Positions 7,382 through 14,968 of a stretch of DNA of 63,367 nt are shown here, one piece after another. The translations under genes and the position numbers were made by a program. Within the stretch, counting starts at the first letter, position 1. Each line of letters starts with the position of its first letter. The stretch spans positions 1 to 63,367 of the forward strand of contig JANLTP010000056.1 in NCBI GenBank assembly GCA_031363055.1, given 5' to 3'. The notes below the pieces were generated by a model. That model ran no database searches. It saw only the letters and a program-made list of their open reading frames with translations, and was not told the origin of the DNA. This DNA is from JANLTP01 sp031363055 (GTDB lineage: Bacteria; Pseudomonadota; Gammaproteobacteria; Burkholderiales; Burkholderiaceae_E).

Positions 7382-9103
7382 GTAGATCAGTTGTTGCCGC
7401 AATCGTCGCCATCGCTGTGGACCTCGATTCGCTATTTGTCGCTGAGCCGGCTGGTGGTCAGCGCGCTAATCCTGTTGTTCTTTCTGAGCGGTGAAGTCAA
7501 TTCATTCTTCGATTCTGCGAACGACAGGGCGCACTTTCTTGAAACCGCCGGGCTCTATTTGGGCGCAGCGATTCTTTTTCTGGCTTTGGCGGCAAGGTTG
7601 CAGCGCTTCTACGCGCTGCAGTTGCTGGCGCAAGTCACCACCGATCTGTTATCACTGGTTCTGTTAATTCATTTTGCTGGCGGTTTACGCAGTGGCTTGG
7701 GTGTCTTGACGGTGGTTGCCGTGGCCGGCGGTGCGGTGCTGTCGACGCGCCTGTTATCGTTGGCGTTCGCCGCTGCCGCGTCGTTATTGTTGCTGATCGA
7801 AGCGACTAGTCGCGCCTTCGGTGGCGACAGTGTCGACGTCGGTATCTTCTTTACCGCCGGCCTGATCGGCGCCACCTGTTTCGCGGCCGCCTACTTTGTC
7901 AACTGGCTGGCCTTGCGCCTCGAACGCCAGGAGCGCTTGGCCGCGCAGCGCGGTGAGGAGTTGCGCCGGCAACTGGCGATCACCCGACTGGTGATTGCTG
8001 AATTACAACAGGGTGTGCTGGTGGTCGGTCGCGATGGTCGCGTCCAGACCTTCAATCGGGTGGCGTCATCGTTGCTCGGACCGTTGTCGTTGACGTCGCA
8101 GTCGCTGCTGGACCCGCGCCTGGGCGGCGGCTGGTCGCAAGTCGGCCGGGTATTTCGTGAATGGTTGAGTTGGACATCGCCCGAACCCAGGCGCGAGTCG
8201 TTCGAGATCAGTTTGAGTGTTTGGCAAAATCCGTCACAAGCTCAAAACCAGAGCGTCGAGGCCAAGGTCAAGCTGCGCTTTCTTAGTGCGCAGGCGGGAC
8301 AGTTCGGCAGTTTTGAGCCGGATACCGTCGGTGACGACGTTGTACTGGTAGTGGAAGACCTGCGGGCACTGGAGGAGCGGGCGCAACAATTGAAGTTGGC
8401 CTCGATGGGTCGGCTATCGGCATCGATTGCCCATGAGATTCGCAATCCGCTCGGGGCGATTCGGCATGCGAACAGCTTGTTGGCCGAACAACTGCAAGGG
8501 GCTCCGATGCAGCGACTGGCCGGTATCGTCGAAACCAACACGATTCGGATCACCCGGATTGTCGAATATGTGCTGTCTATTTCGCGGCGTGAGCCGCCGA
8601 CTCAGGAGTTGATCGACCTGCGCAGTTACATGCCGTTGTTTCTGGAAGAATTTGCGGCCAATCTGAACTGCGATTTGAAACGGCTTAATTGGGCGAGCGC
8701 CTTGGACGATACGCTGCGCTTCGACAGCAATCATTTGCGTCAGGTTCTGGTGAATATTTTGGGTAATGCGTTGCGCTACGCGTCGGTCGCACCAGCGGCG
8801 GTTAATATTCAGTGGATTAAAGGGCAGGGCGATCGACTAGAATTAATCATCGCCGACGACGGGCCAGGCTTGGCGCCCGAAGTTCTGCAGCACGTGTTCG
8901 AACCGTTCTTTACGACAGAGGCGCGCGGCACCGGGCTGGGACTCTATTTGGCCCGTGAATTGTGTAGTGCCAATGGTGCGATGCTGCGCTACGAACGCGG
9001 ACCGGAAGGTGGACGTTACCCCGGTGCGTTCGTAGTTGAAGCACATGGCTGCTCGGTGATTGGGGAATATAACCAGAATGAACAAGGATCGGTGAGGCAA
9101 TGA
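7376..9103 (+). CDS. pilS: Sensor histidine kinase PilS
   Basis: Membrane sensor kinase of 575 residues that should phosphorylate PilR. About six hydrophobic helices occupy residues 15-190. A PAS-like segment follows (about 200-330), then the HisKA dimerisation helix with phosphoacceptor H353 in SIAHEIRNPLGAIRHA. The HATPase_c domain has NILGNALRYAS (N box), ADDGPGLAPEVL (G1) and TEARGTGLGLYLA (G2). In Pseudomonas and Neisseria relatives the PilS/PilR pair controls type IV pilin transcription with sigma54. No pilin gene is visible in this window, so the targets are elsewhere or different. The start codon at 7376 lies in a locally duplicated sequence. The stop codon overlaps the pilR start (ATGA). 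Confidence 0.93.
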   Translation: MNVDQLLPQSSPSLWTSIRYLSLSRLVVSALILLFFLSGEVNSFFDSANDRAHFLETAGLYLGAAILFLALAARLQRFYALQLLAQVTTDLLSLVLLIHFAGGLRSGLGVLTVVAVAGGAVLSTRLLSLAFAAAASLLLLIEATSRAFGGDSVDVGIFFTAGLIGATCFAAAYFVNWLALRLERQERLAAQRGEELRRQLAITRLVIAELQQGVLVVGRDGRVQTFNRVASSLLGPLSLTSQSLLDPRLGGGWSQVGRVFREWLSWTSPEPRRESFEISLSVWQNPSQAQNQSVEAKVKLRFLSAQAGQFGSFEPDTVGDDVVLVVEDLRALEERAQQLKLASMGRLSASIAHEIRNPLGAIRHANSLLAEQLQGAPMQRLAGIVETNTIRITRIVEYVLSISRREPPTQELIDLRSYMPLFLEEFAANLNCDLKRLNWASALDDTLRFDSNHLRQVLVNILGNALRYASVAPAAVNIQWIKGQGDRLELIIADDGPGLAPEVLQHVFEPFFTTEARGTGLGLYLARELCSANGAMLRYERGPEGGRYPGAFVVEAHGCSVIGEYNQNEQGSVRQ

Positions 9104-10548
9104 GCGCCAAGGTGCCGCGAGTATTGGTAGTGGATGATGAAGCGGATTTGCGCGAGCTGCTCGAATTGACGCTGATTGGCATGGGCCTGGATGTCGATAG
9201 CGCGCAGTCATTGGCTGACGCTCGTCGCTTGCTGGGCCAGCAGTCGTATGCCTTGTGCCTGACCGATATGCGCTTGCCCGATGGTCAGGGACTCGAGTTG
9301 GTGGCGCAAATCAATCGCGACAGCGTCAACACGCCGGTGGCGGTCATTACCGCCTACGGCAGCGCCGAAAATGCCGTCGCTGCGTTGAAGGCCGGTGCCT
9401 TCGATTACCTGGCCAAGCCGGTGGCGCTTGATGCGCTTCGCAATCTCGTGCGCTCGGCCGTGCAGGTACCCGGTGGTGTCGGTCAGAACGCGGCCAGTGC
9501 AACGCCACACGATCTGACCGCACGCATGTTGGGCGGCTCGGACGCAGTTCGCGATGTCCGGCAATCGATTTCGCGATTGGCGCGCAGCATGGCGCCGGTG
9601 TCGATTACTGGCGAGTCCGGTTCCGGCAAAGAGCTGGCGGCGCGGCTCGTTCATGAATCCGGTGCTCGTGCGATTCGCCCGTTTGTGGCGGTCAACTGCG
9701 GCGCGATTCCTGAGAATCTGATGGAGGCGGAATTTTTTGGCCACAAGCGCGGCTCGTTTACGGGCGCCGACCAGGATCGCATCGGATTTTTCCAGGCGGC
9801 CAATGGCGGCACTTTGTTTCTCGATGAAGTCGCCGATCTGCCGTTGGCTATGCAAGTCAAGTTGCTGCGAGCGATTCAGGAAAAGCGGGTTCGACAGGTG
9901 GGTGCTGCGACCGAAGAAGCGGTCGACGTTCGAATCATCAGTGCGACGCATCAGGATCTCGGCCAGTGCGTTGCTGCCGGGCGCTTTCGGCAAGACCTCT
10001 ACTATCGCTTGAACGTCATCGAACTGAAGTTGCCGGCCCTGCGCGAGCGCAGTGAAGACGTGCCAATTCTCGCGGAAGCGATTCTGACCAAGCTGGCCAA
10101 TCGTGCCGGACTGCTGCGCCCGCCGCGTCTGGCGTCAGTGAGCCTGAAATATTTGCAGACCTACTCATTCCCGGGTAATGTCCGCGAGCTTGAAAACATT
10201 CTCGAGCGGGCGCTGGCGTTTTCGAATGGCGAGGTGATAAACGTCGAAGATCTGGGGCTGCGGCCGACCGTGTCCGATGCCACCGAGAACGAACGTGCCA
10301 ACGATGAGGCCGGCGACACCTTCAGCGTGGCGAGCGCGCCGCGCCCGGCCGGTGCGACGGCCCGGGTGGTGCGCCTGTCCGACGACGGCATTCCCGAGTC
10401 ACTGCCCGACTACCTCGATCAGATCGAGCGGCAAGCGATCTCGCGCGCACTCGAGAAGACTCGGTATAACCGTACGGCAGCGGCCAAGTTGCTGGGCATC
10501 ACGTTTCGGGCGCTACGCTACCGGATGCAACGCCTGAGTCTGAACTGA
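9100..10548 (+). CDS. pilR: Sigma54-dependent response regulator PilR
   Basis: A 482-residue NtrC-type activator. The receiver domain (1-120) has the acidic pocket VVDDE, phosphoacceptor D56 in LTDMRLP and K106 in YLAKP. The AAA+ domain has Walker A GESGSGKE (171-178), the sigma54-contacting loop as GSFTGA (218-223, a Ser variant of GAFTGA common in PilR), and Walker B FLDE (240-243). A Fis-type helix-turn-helix lies at about 440-480 (RTAAAKLLGITFRALRYRM). When phosphorylated it should drive sigma54-RNA polymerase open-complex formation. Translation is likely coupled to pilS by the ATGA overlap; TGAGG in front of the start is a reasonable ribosome binding site. The stop codon lies within a 13-bp tandem repeat. 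Confidence 0.95.
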   Translation: MSAKVPRVLVVDDEADLRELLELTLIGMGLDVDSAQSLADARRLLGQQSYALCLTDMRLPDGQGLELVAQINRDSVNTPVAVITAYGSAENAVAALKAGAFDYLAKPVALDALRNLVRSAVQVPGGVGQNAASATPHDLTARMLGGSDAVRDVRQSISRLARSMAPVSITGESGSGKELAARLVHESGARAIRPFVAVNCGAIPENLMEAEFFGHKRGSFTGADQDRIGFFQAANGGTLFLDEVADLPLAMQVKLLRAIQEKRVRQVGAATEEAVDVRIISATHQDLGQCVAAGRFRQDLYYRLNVIELKLPALRERSEDVPILAEAILTKLANRAGLLRPPRLASVSLKYLQTYSFPGNVRELENILERALAFSNGEVINVEDLGLRPTVSDATENERANDEAGDTFSVASAPRPAGATARVVRLSDDGIPESLPDYLDQIERQAISRALEKTRYNRTAAAKLLGITFRALRYRMQRLSLN

Positions 10549-10592
10549 CGCTGTGAATTGCCGCTGTGAACTGCCGCTGTGAACTGCCGCTG
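10541..10592. repeat. 13-bp tandem repeat at the end of pilR
   Basis: Four consecutive copies of TGAACTGCCGCTG with few substitutions. The first copy is the last codons of pilR (its TGA stop is at 10546-10548) and the other three are in the pilR-ampD gap. The last three copies differ from each other by a single base, suggesting recent expansion. Confidence 0.9.
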
Positions 10593-10610
10593 CGCCGTGG
10601 ATAACTTACG

Positions 10611-11177
10611 TTGAATTGGGATCGTGCCTCTGCGGGCTGGTTGGCTCGCGCCGCGCGCATTGCATCGCCGAACTTTGACGCCCGCCCGGCGGGGCTCGCG
10701 ATCGAGCTGCTGGTGATTCACTACATCAGTCTGCCGCCCGGGCAGTTCAGCGGCGATGCGATCGTGCGACTGTTTACCAATCAGCTCGACCATGACGCCC
10801 ACCCGGCGCTGCGCGAACTCACGGGTACCCGCGTATCGGCGCATTTTCTCATCCGACGACGCGGGCAGTGTCTGCAGTTTGTCAGCGCCGATGATCGCGC
10901 CTGGCATGCGGGCGCCTCGAAGTTTGGCAAGCGCGATCGGTGTAATGACTTTTCGATTGGCATCGAACTCGAGGGTGATTCGGAGCATGCGTTCACGCAG
11001 GCGCAATATCGGCGTCTTGCGCAACTGACCTTGCTGTTGAGCCAGCGTTATCCGTTGCGTCACGTTGCCGGTCACAGTGACATCGCACCGGGCCGCAAAG
11101 AAGATCCAGGTCCAAATTTTGATTGGTCGCGATATATGAAAATGCTAACAACGACGCGGCTTTCCAGACCCTTTTAG
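10611..11177 (+). CDS. ampD: 1,6-anhydro-N-acetylmuramyl-L-alanine amidase AmpD
   Basis: Cytoplasmic zinc amidase of peptidoglycan recycling; it cleaves the lactyl-L-Ala bond of anhydro-muropeptides. The 188-residue length and the motifs fit. The Zn ligands are H37 (VIHYISLP), H155 and D165 (GHSDIAPGRKEDPG); E119 and K163 correspond to the catalytic residues of E. coli AmpD. The start is TTG at 10611 (MNWDR); homology begins close to this codon and no ATG fits. It follows pilR after a tandem repeat. In the Burkholderiales this amidase gene is commonly found between pilR and nrdA. Confidence 0.92.
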   Translation: MNWDRASAGWLARAARIASPNFDARPAGLAIELLVIHYISLPPGQFSGDAIVRLFTNQLDHDAHPALRELTGTRVSAHFLIRRRGQCLQFVSADDRAWHAGASKFGKRDRCNDFSIGIELEGDSEHAFTQAQYRRLAQLTLLLSQRYPLRHVAGHSDIAPGRKEDPGPNFDWSRYMKMLTTTRLSRPF

Positions 11178-11364
11178 TCGAAGACCCTTGTCGTTAAAGA
11201 ACCTCGCCTGCGCGAGGCTTGAACGGTGCATGTTTCGAGTCGAAAATGCCAGCAAAGCCCGATGGTTATTCGCGCTTTTATTTCATCTCCCCATTCCTCG
11301 CGGTGTTCTGAGGAGTTAAATGTAAGAGCTTGTTTCGCTATCATATTTTGCGAACAGATTCGGC

Positions 11365-11393
11365 TTGCATCGAATCGCCAGCCACACTACAAT
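11365..11393 (+). promoter_or_regulatory. Sigma70-type promoter of nrdA
   Basis: -35 TTGCAT (11365-11370), a 17-bp spacer and -10 TACAAT (11388-11393). Predicted transcription start is near 11400, giving an nrdA leader of about 210 nt. The -10 lies inside the first NrdR-box-like palindrome. The rest of the 432-bp ampD-nrdA gap upstream of this promoter holds only a 6-bp GC-rich inverted repeat at 11202-11217 with no T-run. Confidence 0.6.
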
Positions 11394-11399
11394 TAGTGC
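11384..11399. promoter_or_regulatory. NrdR-box-like palindrome 1
   Basis: ACACTACAATTAGTGC matches 12 of 16 positions of the palindromic NrdR box as I know it (ACACTATATATAGTGT-like). It covers the -10 hexamer of nrdA, the expected place for repression by the ATP-cone repressor NrdR. Confidence 0.6.
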
Positions 11400-11403
11400 A
11401 AAT

Positions 11404-11484
11404 CCAAGGTCGATACCCCTACCCGTAGTGGTTAGACCGCTTTGCTCCAGAAAGCGGTCAGGGGTATTTTTTCCCTTGGTTTTT
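11404..11484 (+). ncRNA. Structured 5' leader RNA of nrdA (possible attenuator or riboswitch)
   Basis: Three nested stems start right at the predicted 5' end of the nrdA RNA. Outer stem: CCAAGG (11404-11409) with CCTTGG (11474-11479). Middle stem: ATACCCCT (11413-11420) with AGGGGTAT (11460-11467). Inner stem: GACCGCTTT (11435-11443) with AAAGCGGTC (11451-11459), loop GCTCCAG. A 14-nt one-sided internal loop (11421-11434) separates the middle and inner stems. A T-run follows the middle stem (11467-11472) and another follows the outer stem (11480-11484), so each could act as an intrinsic terminator. The CCCCTA segment can instead pair locally with TAGTGG, giving a mutually exclusive fold. That the structure regulates nrdA is inference. 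I cannot assign it to a known RNA family. Confidence 0.5.
11416..11431. promoter_or_regulatory. NrdR-box-like palindrome 2
   Basis: CCCCTACCCGTAGTGG keeps the conserved CTA and TAGTG arms but has a GC-rich centre. It starts exactly 32 bp after palindrome 1, about three helical turns. NrdR boxes are known to occur as pairs at this spacing. It would lie at about +16 of the transcript. Confidence 0.5.
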
Positions 11485-11609
11485 ACAATCTCGCATTTCA
11501 TTATCAATCATTATTTTCGCGGATTCCGCCGTACTCGAGCGCATTAATTGTTCGTACGACGGATCTACCACCACCACACCCATCTCCACGTACACAAGGG
11601 GTTCAGCGC

Positions 11610-14570
11610 ATGCAACGGATCGGCGACAGTCAAGGTTTTCCTATTTCTAAACCAGTATCAAGTATTTCAGGGTTTGCCGATCCGGGAAATGCTGGCTATA
11701 GCAGTATCAGTAACGCCTCGAGTGCTGACGCATTTGCCGATTTCAAGGTCATTCGTCGTAACGGTTCGGTGGTCGGATTCGAGCCCGGCAAGGTCTCGAT
11801 TGCGATGACCAAGGCCTTCCTCGCGGTCAACGGCGGTCAAGGTGCGGCATCGGCGCGTATTCGTGAGTTGGTCGATCGTTTGACGCATGCGGTGGTCCTC
11901 GGTCTGTTGCGGGGCAAGTCTGCCGGAGCAATGTTTCATATTGAAGACATTCAGGATCAGGTTGAGCTGGCGCTGATGCGCTCGGGCGAACATGAAGTGG
12001 CGCGCGCCTACGTGCTGTACCGCGAAAAGCGCAGCCAGGAGCGAGCCACCAAGGTACGCGAGCAACATGAGTCGAGCGCTGAGCCGACCTTGCATGTGCT
12101 TGACGGCGGCGTGCGGCGTCCGCTCGATCTGGCGCAGTTGCGTGCGGTCGTCGAGTCGGCTTGCGCAGGTCTGGGCAGTGAGGTAGAGGCCGAGGCGATT
12201 CTGAAGGACACCGTGAAGAATTTGTACGACGGTGTGCCGATCGAAGAGGTCTACAAGTCGACCATTCTGTCAGCGCGCGCGCTGATCGAGAAAGATCCCG
12301 ACTACAGCCGGGCGACCGCCCGCCTGTTGTTGCACACCATCCGCAAGGAAGTCATTGGCGAGGAAGTGTTGCCGGAGAACATGGCGTCCCGTTATTCGGA
12401 GTACTTTCCGGGATTCATCAAGCGCGGCATCGAAGCCGGTTTGCTCGACGAAAAACTCAGCCAGTTCGATCTGAAGCGTCTGGGACGAGCGTTGGCATCG
12501 CAGCGCGACATGCAGTTCAGCTATCTGGGCTTGCAAACCCTGTATGACCGTTATTTCCTGCATATCGACGAGCAGCGCATCGAACTGCCGCAAGCGTTCT
12601 TCATGCGCGTCGCGATGGGCCTGTCGCTCGGTGAAGTCGACCGCGAGGCTCGGGCGATCGAGTTCTACGAGCAAATCTCGAAGTTCGACTTCATGAGCTC
12701 GACACCGACGCTGTTTAATTCGGGCACCCAGCGCTCGCAACTGTCGTCCTGTTATCTGACGACCGTTTCCGACGACCTCGACGGTATCTACGAAGCGATC
12801 AAGGAAAACGCCTTGCTCGCCAAGTACGCGGGTGGTCTGGGCAACGATTGGACGCCCGTGCGTGCGATGGGTAGCCACATCAAGGGCACCAACGGCAAGA
12901 GCCAGGGCGTGGTGCCGTTCCTCAAGGTGGTCAACGACACGGCGGTTGCCGTCAATCAGGGCGGCAAACGCAAGGGCGCAGTGTGCGCCTATCTCGAAAC
13001 CTGGCATTTGGACATCGAAGAGTTTCTGGAGCTGCGCAAGAACACCGGCGATGACCGGCGCCGCACGCACGACATGAACACCGCCAACTGGATTCCGGAT
13101 CTGTTCATGCGCCGTGTCATGGAAAACGCTGACTGGACGCTGTTCTCGCCGTCGGACTGCCCGGATCTGCATGAGAAATATGGTCGCGCCTTCGAGACCG
13201 CTTACGTCGCCTATGAGCAGCGCGCCAGCAACGGCGATTTGAAATTGTATAAACGATTGCCGGCCACGCAGCTCTGGCGCAAGATGCTGTCGATGCTATT
13301 CGAGACCGGCCATCCGTGGTTCACCTTCAAGGACCCGTGCAACATTCGCAGCCCGCAGCAGCACGTCGGTGTCGTGCACAGCTCGAATCTGTGCACCGAA
13401 ATTACCTTGAATACCGCCGAGAACGAAATTGCGGTCTGCAATCTGGGGTCGGTCAATCTGGTCGCCCACATGATCGAGCGCGATGGCGTCATGATGCTCG
13501 ATCAGGAAAAACTGCGCGCTACCATCCGCACCGCCATGCGTATGCTCGATAACGTCATCGACATCAACTACTACGCGGTCGGCAAGGCGCGCAACTCGAA
13601 CCTCAAGCATCGGCCGGTCGGGCTGGGCATCATGGGCTTCCAGGACTGCCTGCACCTGCTGCGCTTCGCCTATGGCAGCCAGGCGGCCGTCGAGTTCGCC
13701 GATCGCTCCATGGAGGCGGTCTGTTATTACGCCTATTGGGCCTCGACCGAGCTGGCCGAGGAGCGCGGCCGCTACGCCAGCTTCAAGGGCTCGCTCTGGG
13801 ATCGCGGTATCTTGCCGCAAGACAGCTTGAAATTGTTGGCCGAAGAGCGCGGCAGCCAGTACCTCGAGTGCGACACCTCGGAGACCATGGACTGGGCGGC
13901 GTTGCGTGATCGTATCCAGCGCTTTGGCATGCGTAACTCGAACTGCGTGGCGATCGCGCCGACTGCGACCATCTCGAACATCATCGGGGTTGACGCCTGC
14001 ATCGAGCCGACCTTCCAGAATCTTTACGTCAAATCAAATCTGTCCGGCGAGTTCACGGTCGTCAACGAGTATCTGGTGCGCGACCTCAAGCGTCTGGGAC
14101 TCTGGGATGAGGTCATGGTGGCCGATCTGAAGTTCTTCGATGGATCATTGGCTCGCATCGATCGTATTCCAAATGAGCTGCGTGCGATCTACGCGACCGC
14201 CTTCGAGATCGATCCGAGTTGGCTGGTGGAGGCCGCTTCGCGTCGCCAGAAATGGATCGATCAAGCGCAGTCGTTGAACATTTATATGGGCGGTGCGTCG
14301 GGCAAGAAATTGCATGAGACCTACACGCTGGCCTGGCTGCGCGGATTGAAGACGACTTATTACTTGCGCACCCTGGCGGCGACCAGCAGCGAGAAGGCGA
14401 CGTCGAATCGTTTGGGTCAATTGAACTCGGTCGGTACTGATGGCATCAAGAGCGCTGACGGTTTTTCATATCAAGCGGCGACGAGCAACACGGGTAGCGG
14501 TTTGAGTAGTGCAGCTGATGCGCCGAAATTTTGCGTGATCGATGATCCGGAGTGCGAGGCTTGCCAATAA
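11610..14570 (+). CDS. nrdA: Class Ia ribonucleoside-diphosphate reductase, alpha subunit
   Basis: Catalytic large subunit that reduces NDPs to dNDPs with NrdB. About 986 residues from the ATG at 11610, which is preceded by AAGGGG at good spacing; the frame is open further upstream but without support. There are two N-terminal ATP-cone domains (about 45-145 and 160-250), so dATP inhibition is expected. The barrel active site has C381 (SSCYLT), C595 and E597 (SNLCTEI). The C-terminal tail DPECEACQ supplies the redox-shuttle cysteines C982 and C985. nrdB is not immediately downstream but about 400 bp away with its own putative promoter. A 1042-codon open frame starting at 11442 is not the real start. 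Confidence 0.97.
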   Translation: MQRIGDSQGFPISKPVSSISGFADPGNAGYSSISNASSADAFADFKVIRRNGSVVGFEPGKVSIAMTKAFLAVNGGQGAASARIRELVDRLTHAVVLGLLRGKSAGAMFHIEDIQDQVELALMRSGEHEVARAYVLYREKRSQERATKVREQHESSAEPTLHVLDGGVRRPLDLAQLRAVVESACAGLGSEVEAEAILKDTVKNLYDGVPIEEVYKSTILSARALIEKDPDYSRATARLLLHTIRKEVIGEEVLPENMASRYSEYFPGFIKRGIEAGLLDEKLSQFDLKRLGRALASQRDMQFSYLGLQTLYDRYFLHIDEQRIELPQAFFMRVAMGLSLGEVDREARAIEFYEQISKFDFMSSTPTLFNSGTQRSQLSSCYLTTVSDDLDGIYEAIKENALLAKYAGGLGNDWTPVRAMGSHIKGTNGKSQGVVPFLKVVNDTAVAVNQGGKRKGAVCAYLETWHLDIEEFLELRKNTGDDRRRTHDMNTANWIPDLFMRRVMENADWTLFSPSDCPDLHEKYGRAFETAYVAYEQRASNGDLKLYKRLPATQLWRKMLSMLFETGHPWFTFKDPCNIRSPQQHVGVVHSSNLCTEITLNTAENEIAVCNLGSVNLVAHMIERDGVMMLDQEKLRATIRTAMRMLDNVIDINYYAVGKARNSNLKHRPVGLGIMGFQDCLHLLRFAYGSQAAVEFADRSMEAVCYYAYWASTELAEERGRYASFKGSLWDRGILPQDSLKLLAEERGSQYLECDTSETMDWAALRDRIQRFGMRNSNCVAIAPTATISNIIGVDACIEPTFQNLYVKSNLSGEFTVVNEYLVRDLKRLGLWDEVMVADLKFFDGSLARIDRIPNELRAIYATAFEIDPSWLVEAASRRQKWIDQAQSLNIYMGGASGKKLHETYTLAWLRGLKTTYYLRTLAATSSEKATSNRLGQLNSVGTDGIKSADGFSYQAATSNTGSGLSSAADAPKFCVIDDPECEACQ

Positions 14571-14578
14571 ATTGCGAA

Positions 14579-14624
14579 GCGAATTATTCGATTGATTCGA
14601 TGCGAATTGTCCGATTGATTGAAT
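14579..14624. repeat. 23-bp imperfect tandem duplication after nrdA
   Basis: Unit 1 (14579-14601) and unit 2 (14602-14624) share 19 of 23 positions, with the common core CGATTGATT. It begins 8 bp after the nrdA stop codon. Confidence 0.7.
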
Positions 14625-14625
14625 A

Positions 14626-14720
14626 AATCAGCGCGCATATTTGGATTTTTAAAAAATTTTTCAAAATATTTTTCGCGAAATTTTGCAGATGATTTTGAGT
14701 TTAAATTTTTCTGTGTGAAC
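14626..14720. other. AT-rich, A/T-tract segment in the nrdA-nrdB gap
   Basis: This stretch is dominated by A and T runs (for example TTTTTAAAAAATTTTT and AAAATATTTTT), in sharp contrast to the GC-rich surroundings. It has phased A/T tracts that could bend DNA or bind a nucleoid protein. No reading frame is supported. Confidence 0.6.
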
Positions 14721-14772
14721 ACCTGCATTTATTCGCGCACAAGAGTGAAAACATTCGTTTGCTGTTATCGAT

Positions 14773-14801
14773 TTGACACGATCAATGATGTTTGATCTTA
14801 C
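14773..14801 (+). promoter_or_regulatory. Possible nrdB promoter
   Basis: A perfect -35 TTGACA (14773-14778) followed at 17 bp by TCTTAC (14796-14801), a poor -10. It would start a leader of about 160 nt containing the hairpin at 14884-14925. The perfect -35 and the AT-rich DNA upstream favour it; the -10 argues against it. Confidence 0.35.
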
Positions 14802-14871
14802 TAAAGACTGTTGTTGAAATGCCGCAAATGAACCTTGATTTGTCAAGTCGGTATTTCGAAATTGTTGCAGT

Positions 14872-14880
14872 CTATCCACA
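14872..14880 (+). promoter_or_regulatory. DnaA-box-like 9-mer upstream of nrdB
   Basis: CTATCCACA differs from the consensus TTATCCACA at one position. DnaA is known to act at E. coli nrdAB, so the location is suggestive, but single 9-mers of this quality occur often by chance. Confidence 0.3.
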
Positions 14881-14883
14881 GAG

Positions 14884-14925
14884 GTCGTAAGATTCGGGCA
14901 ATGCATAAATCCCGAATCTTGCGAC
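14884..14925 (+). promoter_or_regulatory. Long hairpin in the nrdB leader
   Basis: GTCGTAAGATTCGGG (14884-14898) faces CCCGAATCTTGCGAC (14911-14925): 15 base pairs with a single T-G position and a 12-nt loop. No T-run follows on either strand, so it is not a standard terminator. It ends 43 bp before the nrdB start. Confidence 0.75.
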
Positions 14926-14968
14926 AACACAATTAGTTAAACGTTCTTATTGAAGCGAGACCTGAGAA

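Noticed and set aside
11202..11217. CCTCGC/GCGAGG inverted repeat after ampD as a terminator
   Set aside because: Only 6 bp and no T-run on either strand.
11442..11609. N-terminal extension of nrdA by 56 codons from 11442
   Set aside because: It runs through the leader hairpin and T-runs, has no homology to RNR and would start inside the inner stem; ATG 11610 has a good ribosome binding site.
12270..13172. A 300-codon antisense frame inside nrdA
   Set aside because: nrdA is unmistakable here, with its active-site motifs; the antisense frame has no domain character and reflects codon bias of GC-rich DNA.
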